Shown one piece after another: positions 26,019 to 35,024 of a DNA stretch of 64,000 nt. Origin of the DNA: Streptomyces sp. FIT100. Lineage in GTDB: Bacteria > Actinomycetota > Actinomycetes > Streptomycetales > Streptomycetaceae. Under the pieces are notes generated by a model. It saw only the letters and a list, made by a program, of their open reading frames with translations. It was not told the origin of the DNA and did not search any database. The position numbers and the translations under genes are program-made. The DNA is taken from assembly GCF_024584805.1 (NCBI RefSeq), contig NZ_CP075715.1:1352001-1416000 (forward strand), given 5' to 3'. Within the stretch, counting starts at the first letter, position 1. Every line of letters begins with the position of its first letter.

Positions 26019-27122
26019 ATGTCTGCCACGCCTGCCAACCCCGGGGATGCCCTGCCGATCCGGCTCAACGTCGACGACAGCGATTCACCGTCGGACGTCG
26101 TCGACGCGCTCTTCCTCGGCCGCTTCGCGACGGGCGAGCAGCCGTACTCGCACAGTTCGACGATCGACCGCGTCAAGCCCGGCGCCACCCTGCTGCCGCC
26201 GGGCTCGACCGTGCTGCGCGCGGCGCGTGACGACGACCGCAGCGCGACGCTCGCCGAGGGCGACGGCTGGACGCTGCTGATCTCCCGGTGGAACCGGGGC
26301 GCCGACGTCACGGTCACGGCCGTGACCTCCGAACTCGCCGAGAGGATCCACAAGCAGGCGACGGAGGGCGTCCAGGACGAGCCGGAGCCCCAGCCCGAGA
26401 ACGTGACGATGGGCTTCTGGTACGTGTCCCCCCGCCGCGGACCGCACCGCACCACCCGCCAGATCAGTGCGGGCACCTGGGAGGAGGTGCGGCCCAACTA
26501 CACGGCCCGGGTTGCCGACGCGATGGACCGGCTGATGAAGGTGACCCCGGACGACATCGCCGGGCGGCTGCTCCTGCTGCACGGCCCGCCGGGCACGGGC
26601 AAGACGTCCGCGCTGCGGACCCTGGCCCGCTCCTGGCGCGACTGGTGCCAGGTGGACTGCGTCCTCGACCCCGAGCGGCTCTTCAACGACGTCGGCTATC
26701 TCATGGACATCGCGATCGGCGAGGACGAGGGCACGGCCAAGGGCCGCTGGCGGCTGCTGCTCCTGGAGGACTGCGACGAGCTGATCCGCGGCGAGGCCCG
26801 GCACACCGCCGGCCAGGCCCTGTCCCGGCTGCTGAACCTGACGGACGGTCTGCTGGGCCAGGGTCGCAACGTCCTCGTGGGGGTCACGACCAACGAGGAC
26901 CTGGAGCGCCTCCACCCGGCGGTGGTCCGCCCCGGGCGCTGCCTCGCCCGGATCGAGGTCGGCCCGCTCACCCGCGCGGAGGCGGTCGGCTGGCTGGGCA
27001 CGGACGAGGGGGTCGGCCGCGAGGGCGCGACGCTCGCGGAGCTCTACGCCCTGCGGCGCGGGACGACCCCCGCGTCGGTCCCGGCGCAGCACGACGGGGC
27101 CGACGCGGGGCTGTACCTGTAG
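26019..27122 (+). CDS. AAA-type ATPase with DUF5925-like N-terminal domain
   Basis: A 367-residue protein. The N-terminal ~150 residues (LPIRLNVDDSDSPSDVVDAL onward) look like the actinobacterial DUF5925 domain, and the C-terminal part is an AAA ATPase: Walker A GPPGTGKT at about 189-196, Walker B LLLLEDCDE, sensor region GVTTNEDLERLHPA and an arginine-rich second-region VVRPGRC. Function is unknown; it could remodel a protein partner. Start ATG 26019 or 26010; neither has a good ribosome binding site. It follows the deacetylase by 74 nt, so it may share its transcript. Confidence 0.82.
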   Translation: MSATPANPGDALPIRLNVDDSDSPSDVVDALFLGRFATGEQPYSHSSTIDRVKPGATLLPPGSTVLRAARDDDRSATLAEGDGWTLLISRWNRGADVTVTAVTSELAERIHKQATEGVQDEPEPQPENVTMGFWYVSPRRGPHRTTRQISAGTWEEVRPNYTARVADAMDRLMKVTPDDIAGRLLLLHGPPGTGKTSALRTLARSWRDWCQVDCVLDPERLFNDVGYLMDIAIGEDEGTAKGRWRLLLLEDCDELIRGEARHTAGQALSRLLNLTDGLLGQGRNVLVGVTTNEDLERLHPAVVRPGRCLARIEVGPLTRAEAVGWLGTDEGVGREGATLAELYALRRGTTPASVPAQHDGADAGLYL

Positions 27123-27139
27123 TCCCCCGAGTACGTCCG

Positions 27140-28147
27140 CTACTCCTGGACGAACTCGCCCGGGCCGAGGACCTTGCCGACCTCGGTTCGCGGGTCGGTG
27201 ATATTCCCGAAGGGGACGGAGAAGCGGAACACCTTCTCATTGTCCCGGCTGATGCCCCACAGCGCGGAGTGCGGTCCGGCGTCCTCCCAGGCGATGCCCT
27301 GTCCCTCGATGCCCGGCAGGGCGACGGTCGCCACGTGCTCCAGCACGGAGCCCGCGCGCGGCAGCTTCATCACATAAGTCTCGGGCAGGTCGTGACCGGT
27401 GAGGTACAGACGGCCGTCGGGGCCCCAGGAGCCGCCGGAGTTGCTCATGGGCTTGAACTTGTCGAGGATCGGCTTGGGGATGGTCCAGGACTCGACGACC
27501 TGGAAGTCGTCGTCCATCTTGACGACCTTGGTGTTGTACGTCTCGCCGTACGGAGTGCCCGGCTTGTCCTTGCGCTCCTTGTCGTAGTTGGCGAACGCCG
27601 CCCACCAGGCGCCGTCGTGACGGTCCAGCCAGGTCAGGGAGCCGCGGTCGATGCCGAAGCTGTGGCTGCCGATGTGGCGCATGGTGCGGGTGTCGAAGAT
27701 CTCGATCGAGCTCTCCATGGGCCAGCCCGAGTAGTTCGAGTGGGCGGCGTAGAGCCTGTCGCCGATCACGGCTCCGCTGTCGAAGTGCACGAACGGGCCG
27801 TCCTCGCGCCCGGCGAACTGGAGCAGCGGCTTGCCGGTGGCGCGGTCGTGCTTGGTGATGGTGCTGTCGCTGACGGCGTAGAAGTACTTCCGGTCGACGG
27901 CGACGCCCTGGCGCGCGTCGAAGGCGTCGTACGACGCGGTGGCCGCGGCGTCGAAGCCGGGGACCTCCGCGACGGCGGGCTGGAGGGCCGCCTGCTGCGC
28001 GGGGGCCGCCGGGTCGGAGGCCGGGACCGATGCCTGGGCGGAGCCGAGGGCGGCGACGCTCAGCGCGAGCGCGGCGGCGGCCGCGGCCAGCACGGCGGGG
28101 GTCTTGGCGCGCCGGATGCGCGCCGCGGGCGTGAGGCGGTTGGTCAT
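27140..28147 (-). CDS. Secreted beta-propeller-like protein of unknown function
   Basis: A 335-residue exported protein with a long Sec signal (TPAVLAAAAAALALSVAALG). The mature part has repeated beta-blade elements (RKYFYAVSDSTITKHDRATG, IEIFDTRTMRHIGSHSFG, WGPDGRLYLTGHDLPETYVM, PGIEGQGIAWEDAG), consistent with a propeller that binds or hydrolyses an extracellular ligand. No catalytic motif is recognisable. ATG 28147 follows AAGGCTG. A PHO-box-like set of 11-nt repeats (28208-28251) lies in its promoter, so it may be phosphate-starvation controlled. It converges on the AAA gene with a 17-nt gap. Confidence 0.8.
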   Translation of the reverse strand: MTNRLTPAARIRRAKTPAVLAAAAAALALSVAALGSAQASVPASDPAAPAQQAALQPAVAEVPGFDAAATASYDAFDARQGVAVDRKYFYAVSDSTITKHDRATGKPLLQFAGREDGPFVHFDSGAVIGDRLYAAHSNYSGWPMESSIEIFDTRTMRHIGSHSFGIDRGSLTWLDRHDGAWWAAFANYDKERKDKPGTPYGETYNTKVVKMDDDFQVVESWTIPKPILDKFKPMSNSGGSWGPDGRLYLTGHDLPETYVMKLPRAGSVLEHVATVALPGIEGQGIAWEDAGPHSALWGISRDNEKVFRFSVPFGNITDPRTEVGKVLGPGEFVQE

Positions 28148-28207
28148 GGTCAGCCTTCTCGGGAGGTTCGGTTGCCGGCGCATCAGCCTGCGCCCCCTCC
28201 CGTCCGT

Positions 28208-28251
28208 CACGGCGAACGTTGCTCGTCGCATCTGTGAAACACCCGTGAACA
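28208..28251 (-). promoter_or_regulatory. PHO-box-like direct repeats, minus strand
   Basis: On the minus strand GTTCACGGGTG, TTTCACAGATG and, one 11-nt step further, GTTCGCCGTGA keep an 11-nt phase like the PhoP direct repeats of Streptomyces. The middle unit is lost. They lie 60-105 nt before the start of the secreted propeller-like protein. Confidence 0.4.
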
Positions 28252-28361
28252 GGACCCCGGAGCGGCCTCCCCGACTGAAACGATGCACCACTTGCCCCTC
28301 TGAGGTGCCGTCACGGCGCTTGTCCTGACTCGACGGAGGGGTCCCGCGACCGACCTGAATC

Positions 28362-28394
28362 GTTCAACCTGCGGTCACATCCGGTTGCCTCGGC
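28362..28394 (+). promoter_or_regulatory. PHO box upstream of phoD
   Basis: Three consecutive 11-nt units, GTTCAACCTGC, GGTCACATCCG and GTTGCCTCGGC, match the G(G/T)TCA-type direct repeats bound by PhoP in Streptomyces. They end 48 nt before the GTG start, the usual place for a PhoP-activated promoter, and argue against translation starting at ATG 28395. Confidence 0.6.
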
Positions 28395-28442
28395 ATGGAG
28401 AGCGTGGCGGAGCCCCATCCGTCGATTGGTCTGGAGCTCTCC

Positions 28443-30035
28443 GTGACTGAATCCCTTTCCCGGCGCCGTCTGCTCGGCGCCGCCGCCGTTGCTGCCGCAA
28501 GCGTCGGTCTCGGCGCCCCCGCGGCCGCGGCCGCCACCACCGGCACCTCGCCCTCGTACACGTCCGCCCGGCCGTCCCTCCCCTCGGGCCTGTTCACGCT
28601 CGGCGTCGCCTCCGGCGACCCGCTGCCGACGTCCACCGTGCTGTGGACCCGGCTCGCGCCGGACCCGATCGCCGGGGGCGGCATGCCCGAGCAGGCCGTC
28701 GAGGTGCAGTGGGAGGTCGCGACCGACGAGCGGTTCCGCCGTGTGGTGCGCCGGGGCAGCGAGTACGCGCGCCCCGAGTCCGGCCATAGCATCCATGTCG
28801 ACCCGCAGGGACTGCGTCCGGACACCGAGTACTTCTACCGCTTCCGGGCCGGCGGCACCGGTGGCGAGATATCGCCGGTCGGCCGCACCCGCACCGCGCC
28901 CGCCGCCGGCTCCCGCGCCGGCTCGCTGCGCTTCGCGTTCGCCTCCTGCCAGAACTTCTCGGCGGGCTACTTCCACCTCTACCGCGACCTCGTCCAGCAG
29001 GACGTCGCGTTCGTCGCCTTCCTCGGCGACTACATCTACGAGTCGGCACCCGTCGCCACCTCCCTCCGCGTCCACGAGGGCACCGGCGAGCCGTACTCGC
29101 TGGTCAACTACCGCAACCGGTACGCCCAGTACCGCACCGACCCCGACCTCCAGGCCGGGCACGCCGCCGCGCCGTGGATCGTCACGCTCGACGACCACGA
29201 GATCGACAACAACTGGGCCGACGACATTCCGCAGGACCCGGCCAACCAGACGCCGGAAGCCTTCCGCGCCCGCCGTATCGCCGCGTTCCAGGCCTGGTAC
29301 GAGCACATGCCCGTGCGCCGCACCTCCCGGCCCAACGGCCCGGACATGCAGGTCTTCCGCCGCTTCGACTTCGGCGACCTCGCCCGCGTGCACGTCCTGG
29401 ACACCCGCCAGTACCGCAGCGACCAGGTCGCCACGATCGCCGAGGCCGAGGACCCCTCGCGCACCCTGCTCGGCGAGCGGCAGGAGAAGTGGCTGGACGC
29501 CGGGCTGGTGAGCGGCGGGCAGAAGTGGAACCTGCTCGCCAACCAGACGCAGGTCGCCACCAACGACCGCACCGCGGGCGAGGTCGACTCCTTCGACCTC
29601 GACAACTGGGACGGCTACCGTGCCAGCCGCCGCAAGCTGATGGACACCTTCGCCTCGCCCCGCGTGGCCAACCCGGTCGTCCTGACCGGCGACCGCCACT
29701 CCACGTTCATCATGAACCTGGAGCGCAACCCCGAGCAGCAGGGCACCGCGGTCGTCGGCGCCGAGCTGTGCGGCACCTCGATCACCTCGGGCGGTGACAT
29801 CCCGCCGTCCTCGCAGCAGCAGTTCCACACCACGTACGACCCGATCGCCGCCGAGTCGCCGCACTGGCGCTACTGGGACAACCGGCGCGGCTACATCCTC
29901 TGCGACGTCAGCCGCGACCGCATGGAGTCCACGCTGCGCTCCACGGAGGTCGTGACCAAGCAGGAGGGCGCGCCGGTCATCCCCGCCGCGCGCTTCGTGA
30001 CCGAGTCCGGGCGCCGTGGCGTGACGGTCGCCTGA
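28443..30035 (+). CDS. phoD: PhoD-type alkaline phosphatase/phosphodiesterase
   Basis: A 530-residue extracellular PhoD. A Tat signal starts with SRRRLLGAAAVAAASVGLG. The PhoD N-terminal domain opens with LFTLGVASGDPLPTSTVLWT, and the metallophosphatase domain carries FASCQNF, FLGDYIYE, DDHEIDNNWADD, LANQTQ and LTGDRHS, the Fe/Ca ligands of the family. It releases phosphate from phosphodiesters and monoesters outside the cell. GTG 28443 with GGAG six nt before is preferred to ATG 28395, which would overlap the promoter. The PHO box at 28362 predicts PhoP control. Transcription probably ends at the hairpin 30074-30114. Confidence 0.93.
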   Translation: MTESLSRRRLLGAAAVAAASVGLGAPAAAAATTGTSPSYTSARPSLPSGLFTLGVASGDPLPTSTVLWTRLAPDPIAGGGMPEQAVEVQWEVATDERFRRVVRRGSEYARPESGHSIHVDPQGLRPDTEYFYRFRAGGTGGEISPVGRTRTAPAAGSRAGSLRFAFASCQNFSAGYFHLYRDLVQQDVAFVAFLGDYIYESAPVATSLRVHEGTGEPYSLVNYRNRYAQYRTDPDLQAGHAAAPWIVTLDDHEIDNNWADDIPQDPANQTPEAFRARRIAAFQAWYEHMPVRRTSRPNGPDMQVFRRFDFGDLARVHVLDTRQYRSDQVATIAEAEDPSRTLLGERQEKWLDAGLVSGGQKWNLLANQTQVATNDRTAGEVDSFDLDNWDGYRASRRKLMDTFASPRVANPVVLTGDRHSTFIMNLERNPEQQGTAVVGAELCGTSITSGGDIPPSSQQQFHTTYDPIAAESPHWRYWDNRRGYILCDVSRDRMESTLRSTEVVTKQEGAPVIPAARFVTESGRRGVTVA

Positions 30036-30073
30036 CGCTCATGACCCCGGTCTGACCCCTCACGAAGGTGGTC

Positions 30074-30114
30074 GGAGGCGACGTGCCCGCGCACCGCGCC
30101 GGCGCGTCGCCTCC
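30074..30114. terminator. Inverted repeat between convergent phoD and aldo/keto reductase genes
   Basis: GGAGGCGACG (30074-30083) pairs exactly with CGTCGCCTCC (30105-30114), enclosing a 21-nt loop that is itself GC-rich. It lies between two convergent stops, so it may act in both directions. Confidence 0.6.
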
Positions 30115-30172
30115 GCCGCCCGCGCCTCGGACACCGTCGCGACAGCGCCCCGTTCGACGGCGCGCGGCTCCG

Positions 30173-31078
30173 TCATGCCGCGTCCTGGAGCAGCGAGGCG
30201 AGCAGTTCCCTCTCCTGCGGCGAGAGCCGCAGGGCACCGGCCGCCACGTTCTGCGCCAGGTGGTCCGGGTTGCCAGTGCCGGGAATGGCCAGGACATGGG
30301 GGCCGCGCTGGAGGGTCCAGGCCAACCGGATCTGGGCCGGGGTCGCGTCGTGGGCCCGGGCGACGGCGAGGACCTCCTCACGGTCGCCCGCGGTCGCGCC
30401 CGCTTCGCGGCCTTCGCCCGCGATGGCGAAGAACGGCACGAAGGCGATGCCCTGCTCTCCGCACGCGCGCAGGAAGGCATCGTCCTCGCGGCCGGCGCCG
30501 ACACCGTAGCGGTTCTGGACGCAGACCACCGGAGCGACGGTCCGGGCCTCGGCGAGCTGCTCGGGTGTGACGTTGGAGACGCCGAGGTGGCGGACGAGAC
30601 CGGCGTCGCGGAGCTCGGCCAGCGCGCCGAAGTGCTCGGCGATCGATCCGGAGCCGTTCTTGGCGCGGAAGTTCACCAGGTCGAGGTGGTCGCGGCCGAG
30701 CTGGCGCAGGTTCTCCTCGACCTGGCCGCGCAGTTGGTCCGGCCGTGCCCACAGCCACGTACCGGAGGGGTCGCGGCCCGGACCGACCTTGGTGGCGATG
30801 ACGAGGTCGTCGGGGTACGGCGCCAGGGCCCGGTTGATGAGTTCGTTGGCGGAGCGCAGCGACGAGAAGTAGAAGGCGGCCGTGTCGATGTGGTTGACGC
30901 CGAATTCGTCGACCGCGCGGCGCAGCACGCCGATCGAGCGGTCACGGTCGCTCGGGGCACCGAGGTCGAAGGCGGCGCTGCCCGTCAGACGCATCGCGCC
31001 GAAGCCCAGCCGGTTGACGGTCAGGTCGCCGAGTTCCCAGGTGCCCGCGGCCGCGCTGGTGATCTTCTCCGAGGTCAT
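30173..31078 (-). CDS. Aldo/keto reductase
   Basis: A 301-residue (beta/alpha)8 NADPH-dependent oxidoreductase. Strand 2 gives the Asp and Tyr of the active site in IDTAAFYFSS, strand 3 the Lys in VIATKVGPG, and the NADP site is around LAIPGTGNPDHLAQN. The usual catalytic His on strand 4 is replaced: the position reads LDLVNFRAKN, where most family members have a His after the hydrophobic strand. ATG 31078 follows GGAAG. Substrate unknown. It sits 80 nt downstream of the response regulator. Confidence 0.88.
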   Translation of the reverse strand: MTSEKITSAAAGTWELGDLTVNRLGFGAMRLTGSAAFDLGAPSDRDRSIGVLRRAVDEFGVNHIDTAAFYFSSLRSANELINRALAPYPDDLVIATKVGPGRDPSGTWLWARPDQLRGQVEENLRQLGRDHLDLVNFRAKNGSGSIAEHFGALAELRDAGLVRHLGVSNVTPEQLAEARTVAPVVCVQNRYGVGAGREDDAFLRACGEQGIAFVPFFAIAGEGREAGATAGDREEVLAVARAHDATPAQIRLAWTLQRGPHVLAIPGTGNPDHLAQNVAAGALRLSPQERELLASLLQDAA

Positions 31079-31120
31079 CGGCGGAGTCTTCCACAGGGCC
31101 GCGGGAGCGTGCGCCGCCGG

Positions 31121-31174
31121 TCTCGGCCGATCCGCAGGTCTCAGCCGATCCGCAGGTCTCAGCCGATCCGCCGG
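31121..31174. repeat. 18-bp tandem repeat over the response regulator stop
   Basis: Three units, each TCTCRGCCGATCCGCMGG, occupy 31121-31138, 31139-31156 and 31157-31174. The regulator's TGA (31159-31161) is in the first unit read; the next unit keeps an in-frame TGA and the third has CGA. Confidence 0.85.
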
Positions 31175-31845
31175 TACCGTCGCTCCGGCCGTCCCGTCCC
31201 CCCGTACCGGAGTGTGACCTCCGCGCGCCCCGTCTCCGCGAAGTACTCCAGGTAGCGGCGGGCGCTGACCCGGGAGAGGGAGCCGGCTTCGGCGCACTCG
31301 GTGGCGGACAGCCCCTCCGGGTGGGCGCCGAGGATGCGGTCGACGAGCTCTGCGGTGTGGGCGGCGAGGCCCTTCGGCAGCTCGCGGGAGCCGGGCGGGC
31401 GGGCGCCGAAGAGCTGGTCGACGTCCTCCTGGCGGGCCTCGTCGAGGCCGTCGAGGCGGGCCCGCATCGACGCCACGTGGCGCAGCTGTTCCTGGAGCGC
31501 GGCCTGGCTGAAGGGCTTGATCAGATAGTGCAGGGCGCCCGCGCGCAGCGCCGAGCGGATCGTGCCGGCGTCGCGGGCGGCCGTGATGAACAGGACGTCG
31601 GCGGGCTGCCGGTCCGTGTCGCACTGCTCCGCGGCACGAAGTTCGCGCAGCACACCAAGCCCGTCCATGTCGGGCAGATACACATCGAGCAGTACCAGAT
31701 CGGGACGGAGGCGCTCCGCGGCGCGCAGCGCTTCGGCGCCGCTGTGGGCCACACCGACCACCGTGAACCCGGTCATGGCGGACACATAGCGGCCGTGCAG
31801 CTTGGCGACCATGAAGTCGTCGTCCACCACCAGAACCCTTGTCAC
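31159..31845 (-). CDS. CitB/DcuR-type response regulator
   Basis: A 228-residue two-component regulator. The receiver domain has VLVVDDDFMVA with the acidic pocket, the phospho-acceptor Asp in LLDVYLPDMDGLG and the Lys in YLIKPFS. The C-terminal domain is a helix-turn-helix with LSATECAEAGSLSRVSARR, as in citrate/dicarboxylate regulators. It is divergent from tctCBA, so it most likely activates that transporter in response to a tricarboxylate. The expected sensor kinase gene, normally adjacent, is absent; an aldo/keto reductase follows instead. GTG start at 31845. The stop is embedded in an 18-bp repeat. Confidence 0.9.
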   Translation of the reverse strand: MTRVLVVDDDFMVAKLHGRYVSAMTGFTVVGVAHSGAEALRAAERLRPDLVLLDVYLPDMDGLGVLRELRAAEQCDTDRQPADVLFITAARDAGTIRSALRAGALHYLIKPFSQAALQEQLRHVASMRARLDGLDEARQEDVDQLFGARPPGSRELPKGLAAHTAELVDRILGAHPEGLSATECAEAGSLSRVSARRYLEYFAETGRAEVTLRYGGTGRPERRYRRIG

Positions 31846-32007
31846 GCGGCCACGCTATGCGCCGACCACAACGACCACAACGTCCGTTGATTCCGGAAGA
31901 GAGACAGCTTCTTAACACGCAGGCAACATGTGGGCCACCTCACTCGTCCCCCCATTCCCCGGCTCAGCCCGAAAGCTCGAAGCCCGAATGCTCGAAAGGC
32001 GGCTCAC

Positions 32008-32991
32008 GTGCGACTGCGCACCCCCATCGCCCTGCTCGGGGCGGCGCTGCTGGTGCTCGTGGGGCCGCCGCTGCTCACCCCCGGCAGCGGCGCCGACACC
32101 GGCACGCAGATCCCCGGCCTGCGCTTCATGGTCCCCAACACTCCCGGCGGCGGATACGACATCACCGCCCGCACCGCGGCCAAGAACGCCGAGGACGCGG
32201 GGCTCACCCACAACATCGAGGTGTTCAACCTCCCCGGCGCGGGCGGCACCGTCGGCCTCGCCCGGCTCGTCGGCGAGCACGGCAACGGCCGTCTCGCGAT
32301 GTCCATGGGCCTCGGGGTCGTCGGCGCCGTCCACACCAACAAGTCCCCCAAGACCCTCGCCGACACCACCCCCATCGCCCGGCTCACGGAGGAGCAGGAC
32401 ATCGTGGTGGTCGCGAAGGACTCGCCGTACCGGACCATCCAGGACCTGCTCGCGGCGTGGAAGGAGAACCCGGGCAAGCTGCCCGTCGGCGGCGGCTCGT
32501 CGCCCGGCGGGCCCGACCATCTCGCCCCCATGCTCATGGCGCAGGCGGCCGGTATCGCCCCGAAGTCGGTCAACTACGTCCCCTTCGACGGCGGCGGCGA
32601 ACTGCTCGCCTCGATCCTCGGCAACAAGGTCGCCTTCGGCGTCTCGGGTGTCGGCGAGTACCTCGACCAGATCGAGTCCGGGGAGCTGCGGCTGCTCGCC
32701 GTGACCGGAGCGCAGCGGGTGCCGGGCCTCGACGCGCCCACCCTCCGCGAAGCCGGGCTCGACACGGACTTCACCAACTGGCGCGGCATTGTCGCCCCGC
32801 CCGGCCTCTCCGACGCCGAGCGCGACAAGCTCGTCGGCCTCGTCGAGAAGCTGCACGACTCGAAGCAGTGGCGGGACTCGATGAAGAAGAACGGCTGGAG
32901 CGACGCCTTTCTGACCGGCGAGGCGTTCGGCGACTTCCTCGACGGCCAGGACCGGCGCGTCGACTCCGTACTGAAGGAGCTGGGGCTGTGA
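32008..32991 (+). CDS. tctC: Tripartite tricarboxylate transporter, substrate-binding protein TctC
   Basis: A 327-residue extracytoplasmic solute receptor with an N-terminal signal (IALLGAALLVLVGPPLL) and the Bug/TctC fold: RFMVPNTPGGGYDITAR at the start, VFNLPGAGGTVGLARL and GGGSSPGGPDHLAPM in the binding site region, WRGIVAPPGLSDAE in lobe 2. It captures a citrate-like substrate for TctAB. GTG 32008 follows AAAGGCGG. Its stop overlaps the tctB start (GTGA). Regulator gene divergent upstream. Confidence 0.9.
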   Translation: MRLRTPIALLGAALLVLVGPPLLTPGSGADTGTQIPGLRFMVPNTPGGGYDITARTAAKNAEDAGLTHNIEVFNLPGAGGTVGLARLVGEHGNGRLAMSMGLGVVGAVHTNKSPKTLADTTPIARLTEEQDIVVVAKDSPYRTIQDLLAAWKENPGKLPVGGGSSPGGPDHLAPMLMAQAAGIAPKSVNYVPFDGGGELLASILGNKVAFGVSGVGEYLDQIESGELRLLAVTGAQRVPGLDAPTLREAGLDTDFTNWRGIVAPPGLSDAERDKLVGLVEKLHDSKQWRDSMKKNGWSDAFLTGEAFGDFLDGQDRRVDSVLKELGL

Positions 32992-33533
32992 CCACTCCCA
33001 CCACGGTGGACACCCCCACCACGCCCGAGGAGCCCCGCCGCGCCGGCTGGCTGCGCGAGCACTCCGAACTCGACGTCAGCGTCCTGCTGTTCCTCATCGG
33101 CGTACTCGTCCTCACCGACGCGCTGACCATGGACGTCGACATCGCCCAGCGCGGCCCCGTCGGCCCGACGACCGTCCCCCTCGTCGTCGGCGCCGGACTG
33201 CTGGTCGTGGCCGTGCTGCTGGCGGTCGACGTCCTGCGCGGCGGCCGCGGCGAGGCGGAGGGCGGCGAGGACATCGACCTGTCCGAGCCCGGCGACTGGC
33301 GTACGGTCCTCCTCCTCGCCGGGGTCTTCCTCGGCAACGCCGTCCTCATCGGCCCGCTCGGCTTCCCGGTCTCCGGGGCACTGCTCTTCTGGGGCTCGGC
33401 GTACGCGCTCGGCAGCCGGCACCACCACCGGGACCCGCTGATCGCCGCCGCGCTCTCCGTCATCACCTTCTTCGTCTTCAACAACCTGCTCGGGGTTCCG
33501 CTGCCCGGCGGCCCGCTGATGGGGGTGCTCTAG
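32988..33533 (+). CDS. tctB: Tripartite tricarboxylate transporter, small membrane subunit TctB
   Basis: A 181-residue protein with four predicted transmembrane helices (VSVLLFLIGVLVLTDAL, LVVGAGLLVVAVLLAV, VLLLAGVFLGNAVLI, and a tail helix ending NNLLGVPLPGG), matching TctB. The N-terminus is rich in Thr and Pro. GTG 32988 with AAGGAG upstream overlaps the tctC stop, and tctA starts three nt after its TAG. It pairs with TctA in the membrane. Confidence 0.88.
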   Translation: MTTPTTVDTPTTPEEPRRAGWLREHSELDVSVLLFLIGVLVLTDALTMDVDIAQRGPVGPTTVPLVVGAGLLVVAVLLAVDVLRGGRGEAEGGEDIDLSEPGDWRTVLLLAGVFLGNAVLIGPLGFPVSGALLFWGSAYALGSRHHHRDPLIAAALSVITFFVFNNLLGVPLPGGPLMGVL

Positions 33534-33536
33534 CCG

Positions 33537-35024
33537 ATGGACTCGCTCAACTCCCTTCTCGACGGCTTCGGGACCGCGCTGACCCCGCTCAACCTGCTCT
33601 GGGCGGCGCTCGGTGTGCTGCTCGGCACGGCGATCGGCGTCCTGCCCGGCATCGGCCCGGCGATGGCGGTGGCGCTGCTGCTGCCCGTGACGTACGGGCT
33701 CGAACCGACCGGCGCCTTCATCATGTTCGCGGGCATCTACTACGGCGCGATGTTCGGCGGATCCACCACCTCCATCCTGCTCAACACGCCCGGTGAGAGC
33801 GCCGCGGTCGTCGCCGCGATGGAGGGCAACCCGATGGCGAAGGCGGGCCGCGGGGCCCAGGCGCTCGCCGCGGCCGCCGTCGGCCACTTCGCGGGCGGCA
33901 TGATCGGCACGATCCTGCTGGTCGCGCTCGCCCCGACGGTCGCCGCGCTCGCCGTGGACATCGGCGCGCCCGACTACTTCGCCATCATGGTGCTGGCCTT
34001 CATCGCGGTGACGTCGGTGCTCGGCTCCTCCCGGATCCGCGGGCTCGCCTCGCTGCTCATCGGGCTGACGCTGGGCCTGGTGGGCCTCGACCAGATGACC
34101 GGGCAGCAGCGGCTCACCTTCGGCTCGCTTCAGCTCGCCGACGGCATCGACATCGTCATCGTCGCGGTCGGTCTCTTCGCGATCGGCGAGGCGCTGTGGG
34201 TCGCGGCCCATCTGCGGCGCTCGACCAGCCAGGCGATCCCGGTCGGCCGGCCCTGGCTGGGCAGGGCCGATGTGCGGCGCACCTGGAAGTCGTGGCTGCG
34301 CGGACCGGTCATCGGCTTCCCGTTCGGCGCGATCCCCGCGGGCGGCGCGGAGATCCCGACGTTCCTGTCGTACGTCACCGAGAAGCGGCTGTCCAAGCAC
34401 AAGGACGAGTTCGGCAAGGGCGCCATCGAGGGTGTCGCCGGGCCCGAGTCGGCGGCCTCGGCCTCCGCGGCGGGCACGCTCGTCTCGATGCTGACGCTGG
34501 GTCTGCCGACCACCGCCGTGGCGGCCGTGATGCTGGCCGCGTTCCAGCAGTACGGCATCCAGCCGGGCCCGCTGCTCTTCGAGCGCGAACCCGAGCTGGT
34601 CTGGGGCCTCATCGCCTCGCTCTTCGTGGGCATGGTGCTGCTGCTCGCGCTGAATCTGCCGCTCGCGCCGCTGTGGGCGAAGCTGCTGCGCATCCCGCGG
34701 CCGTACCTCTACGCGGGGATCCTCTTCTTCGCCGCCGTCGGCGCCTACGCGGTGGGCGGGGAGGCGCTGGACCTCGTCACGCTGCTGATCATCGGGCTGA
34801 TCGGGTTCGGGATGCGCCGGTACGGGCTTCCGGTGCTGCCCGCGGTCATCGGGGTCATCCTCGGCCCGGCCGCCGAGCAGCAGCTGCGGCGTGCGCTGCA
34901 GATCAGCGACGGCAGCGTGGCCGGCCTGGTCGACACCCCGTTCTCGGTGACCGTGTACGCGGTGATCGCGCTGCTGCTGGCGTGGCCGTGGCTGAAGCGG
35001 CTGGTCACGCGAGCAGCGCGCTGA
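33537..35024 (+). CDS. tctA: Tripartite tricarboxylate transporter, large permease TctA
   Basis: A 495-residue permease with about twelve transmembrane segments and the TctA signatures [20 protein letters not shown] and, later, [20 protein letters not shown], which mark the two inverted repeats; [15 protein letters not shown] is also typical. It carries out cation-coupled uptake of citrate-like acids with TctB and TctC. The operon tctCBA is complete. The last 20 nt overlap the convergent DUF402 gene. Confidence 0.93.
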   Translation: MDSLNSLLDGFGTALTPLNLLWAALGVLLGTAIGVLPGIGPAMAVALLLPVTYGLEPTGAFIMFAGIYYGAMFGGSTTSILLNTPGESAAVVAAMEGNPMAKAGRGAQALAAAAVGHFAGGMIGTILLVALAPTVAALAVDIGAPDYFAIMVLAFIAVTSVLGSSRIRGLASLLIGLTLGLVGLDQMTGQQRLTFGSLQLADGIDIVIVAVGLFAIGEALWVAAHLRRSTSQAIPVGRPWLGRADVRRTWKSWLRGPVIGFPFGAIPAGGAEIPTFLSYVTEKRLSKHKDEFGKGAIEGVAGPESAASASAAGTLVSMLTLGLPTTAVAAVMLAAFQQYGIQPGPLLFEREPELVWGLIASLFVGMVLLLALNLPLAPLWAKLLRIPRPYLYAGILFFAAVGAYAVGGEALDLVTLLIIGLIGFGMRRYGLPVLPAVIGVILGPAAEQQLRRALQISDGSVAGLVDTPFSVTVYAVIALLLAWPWLKRLVTRAAR

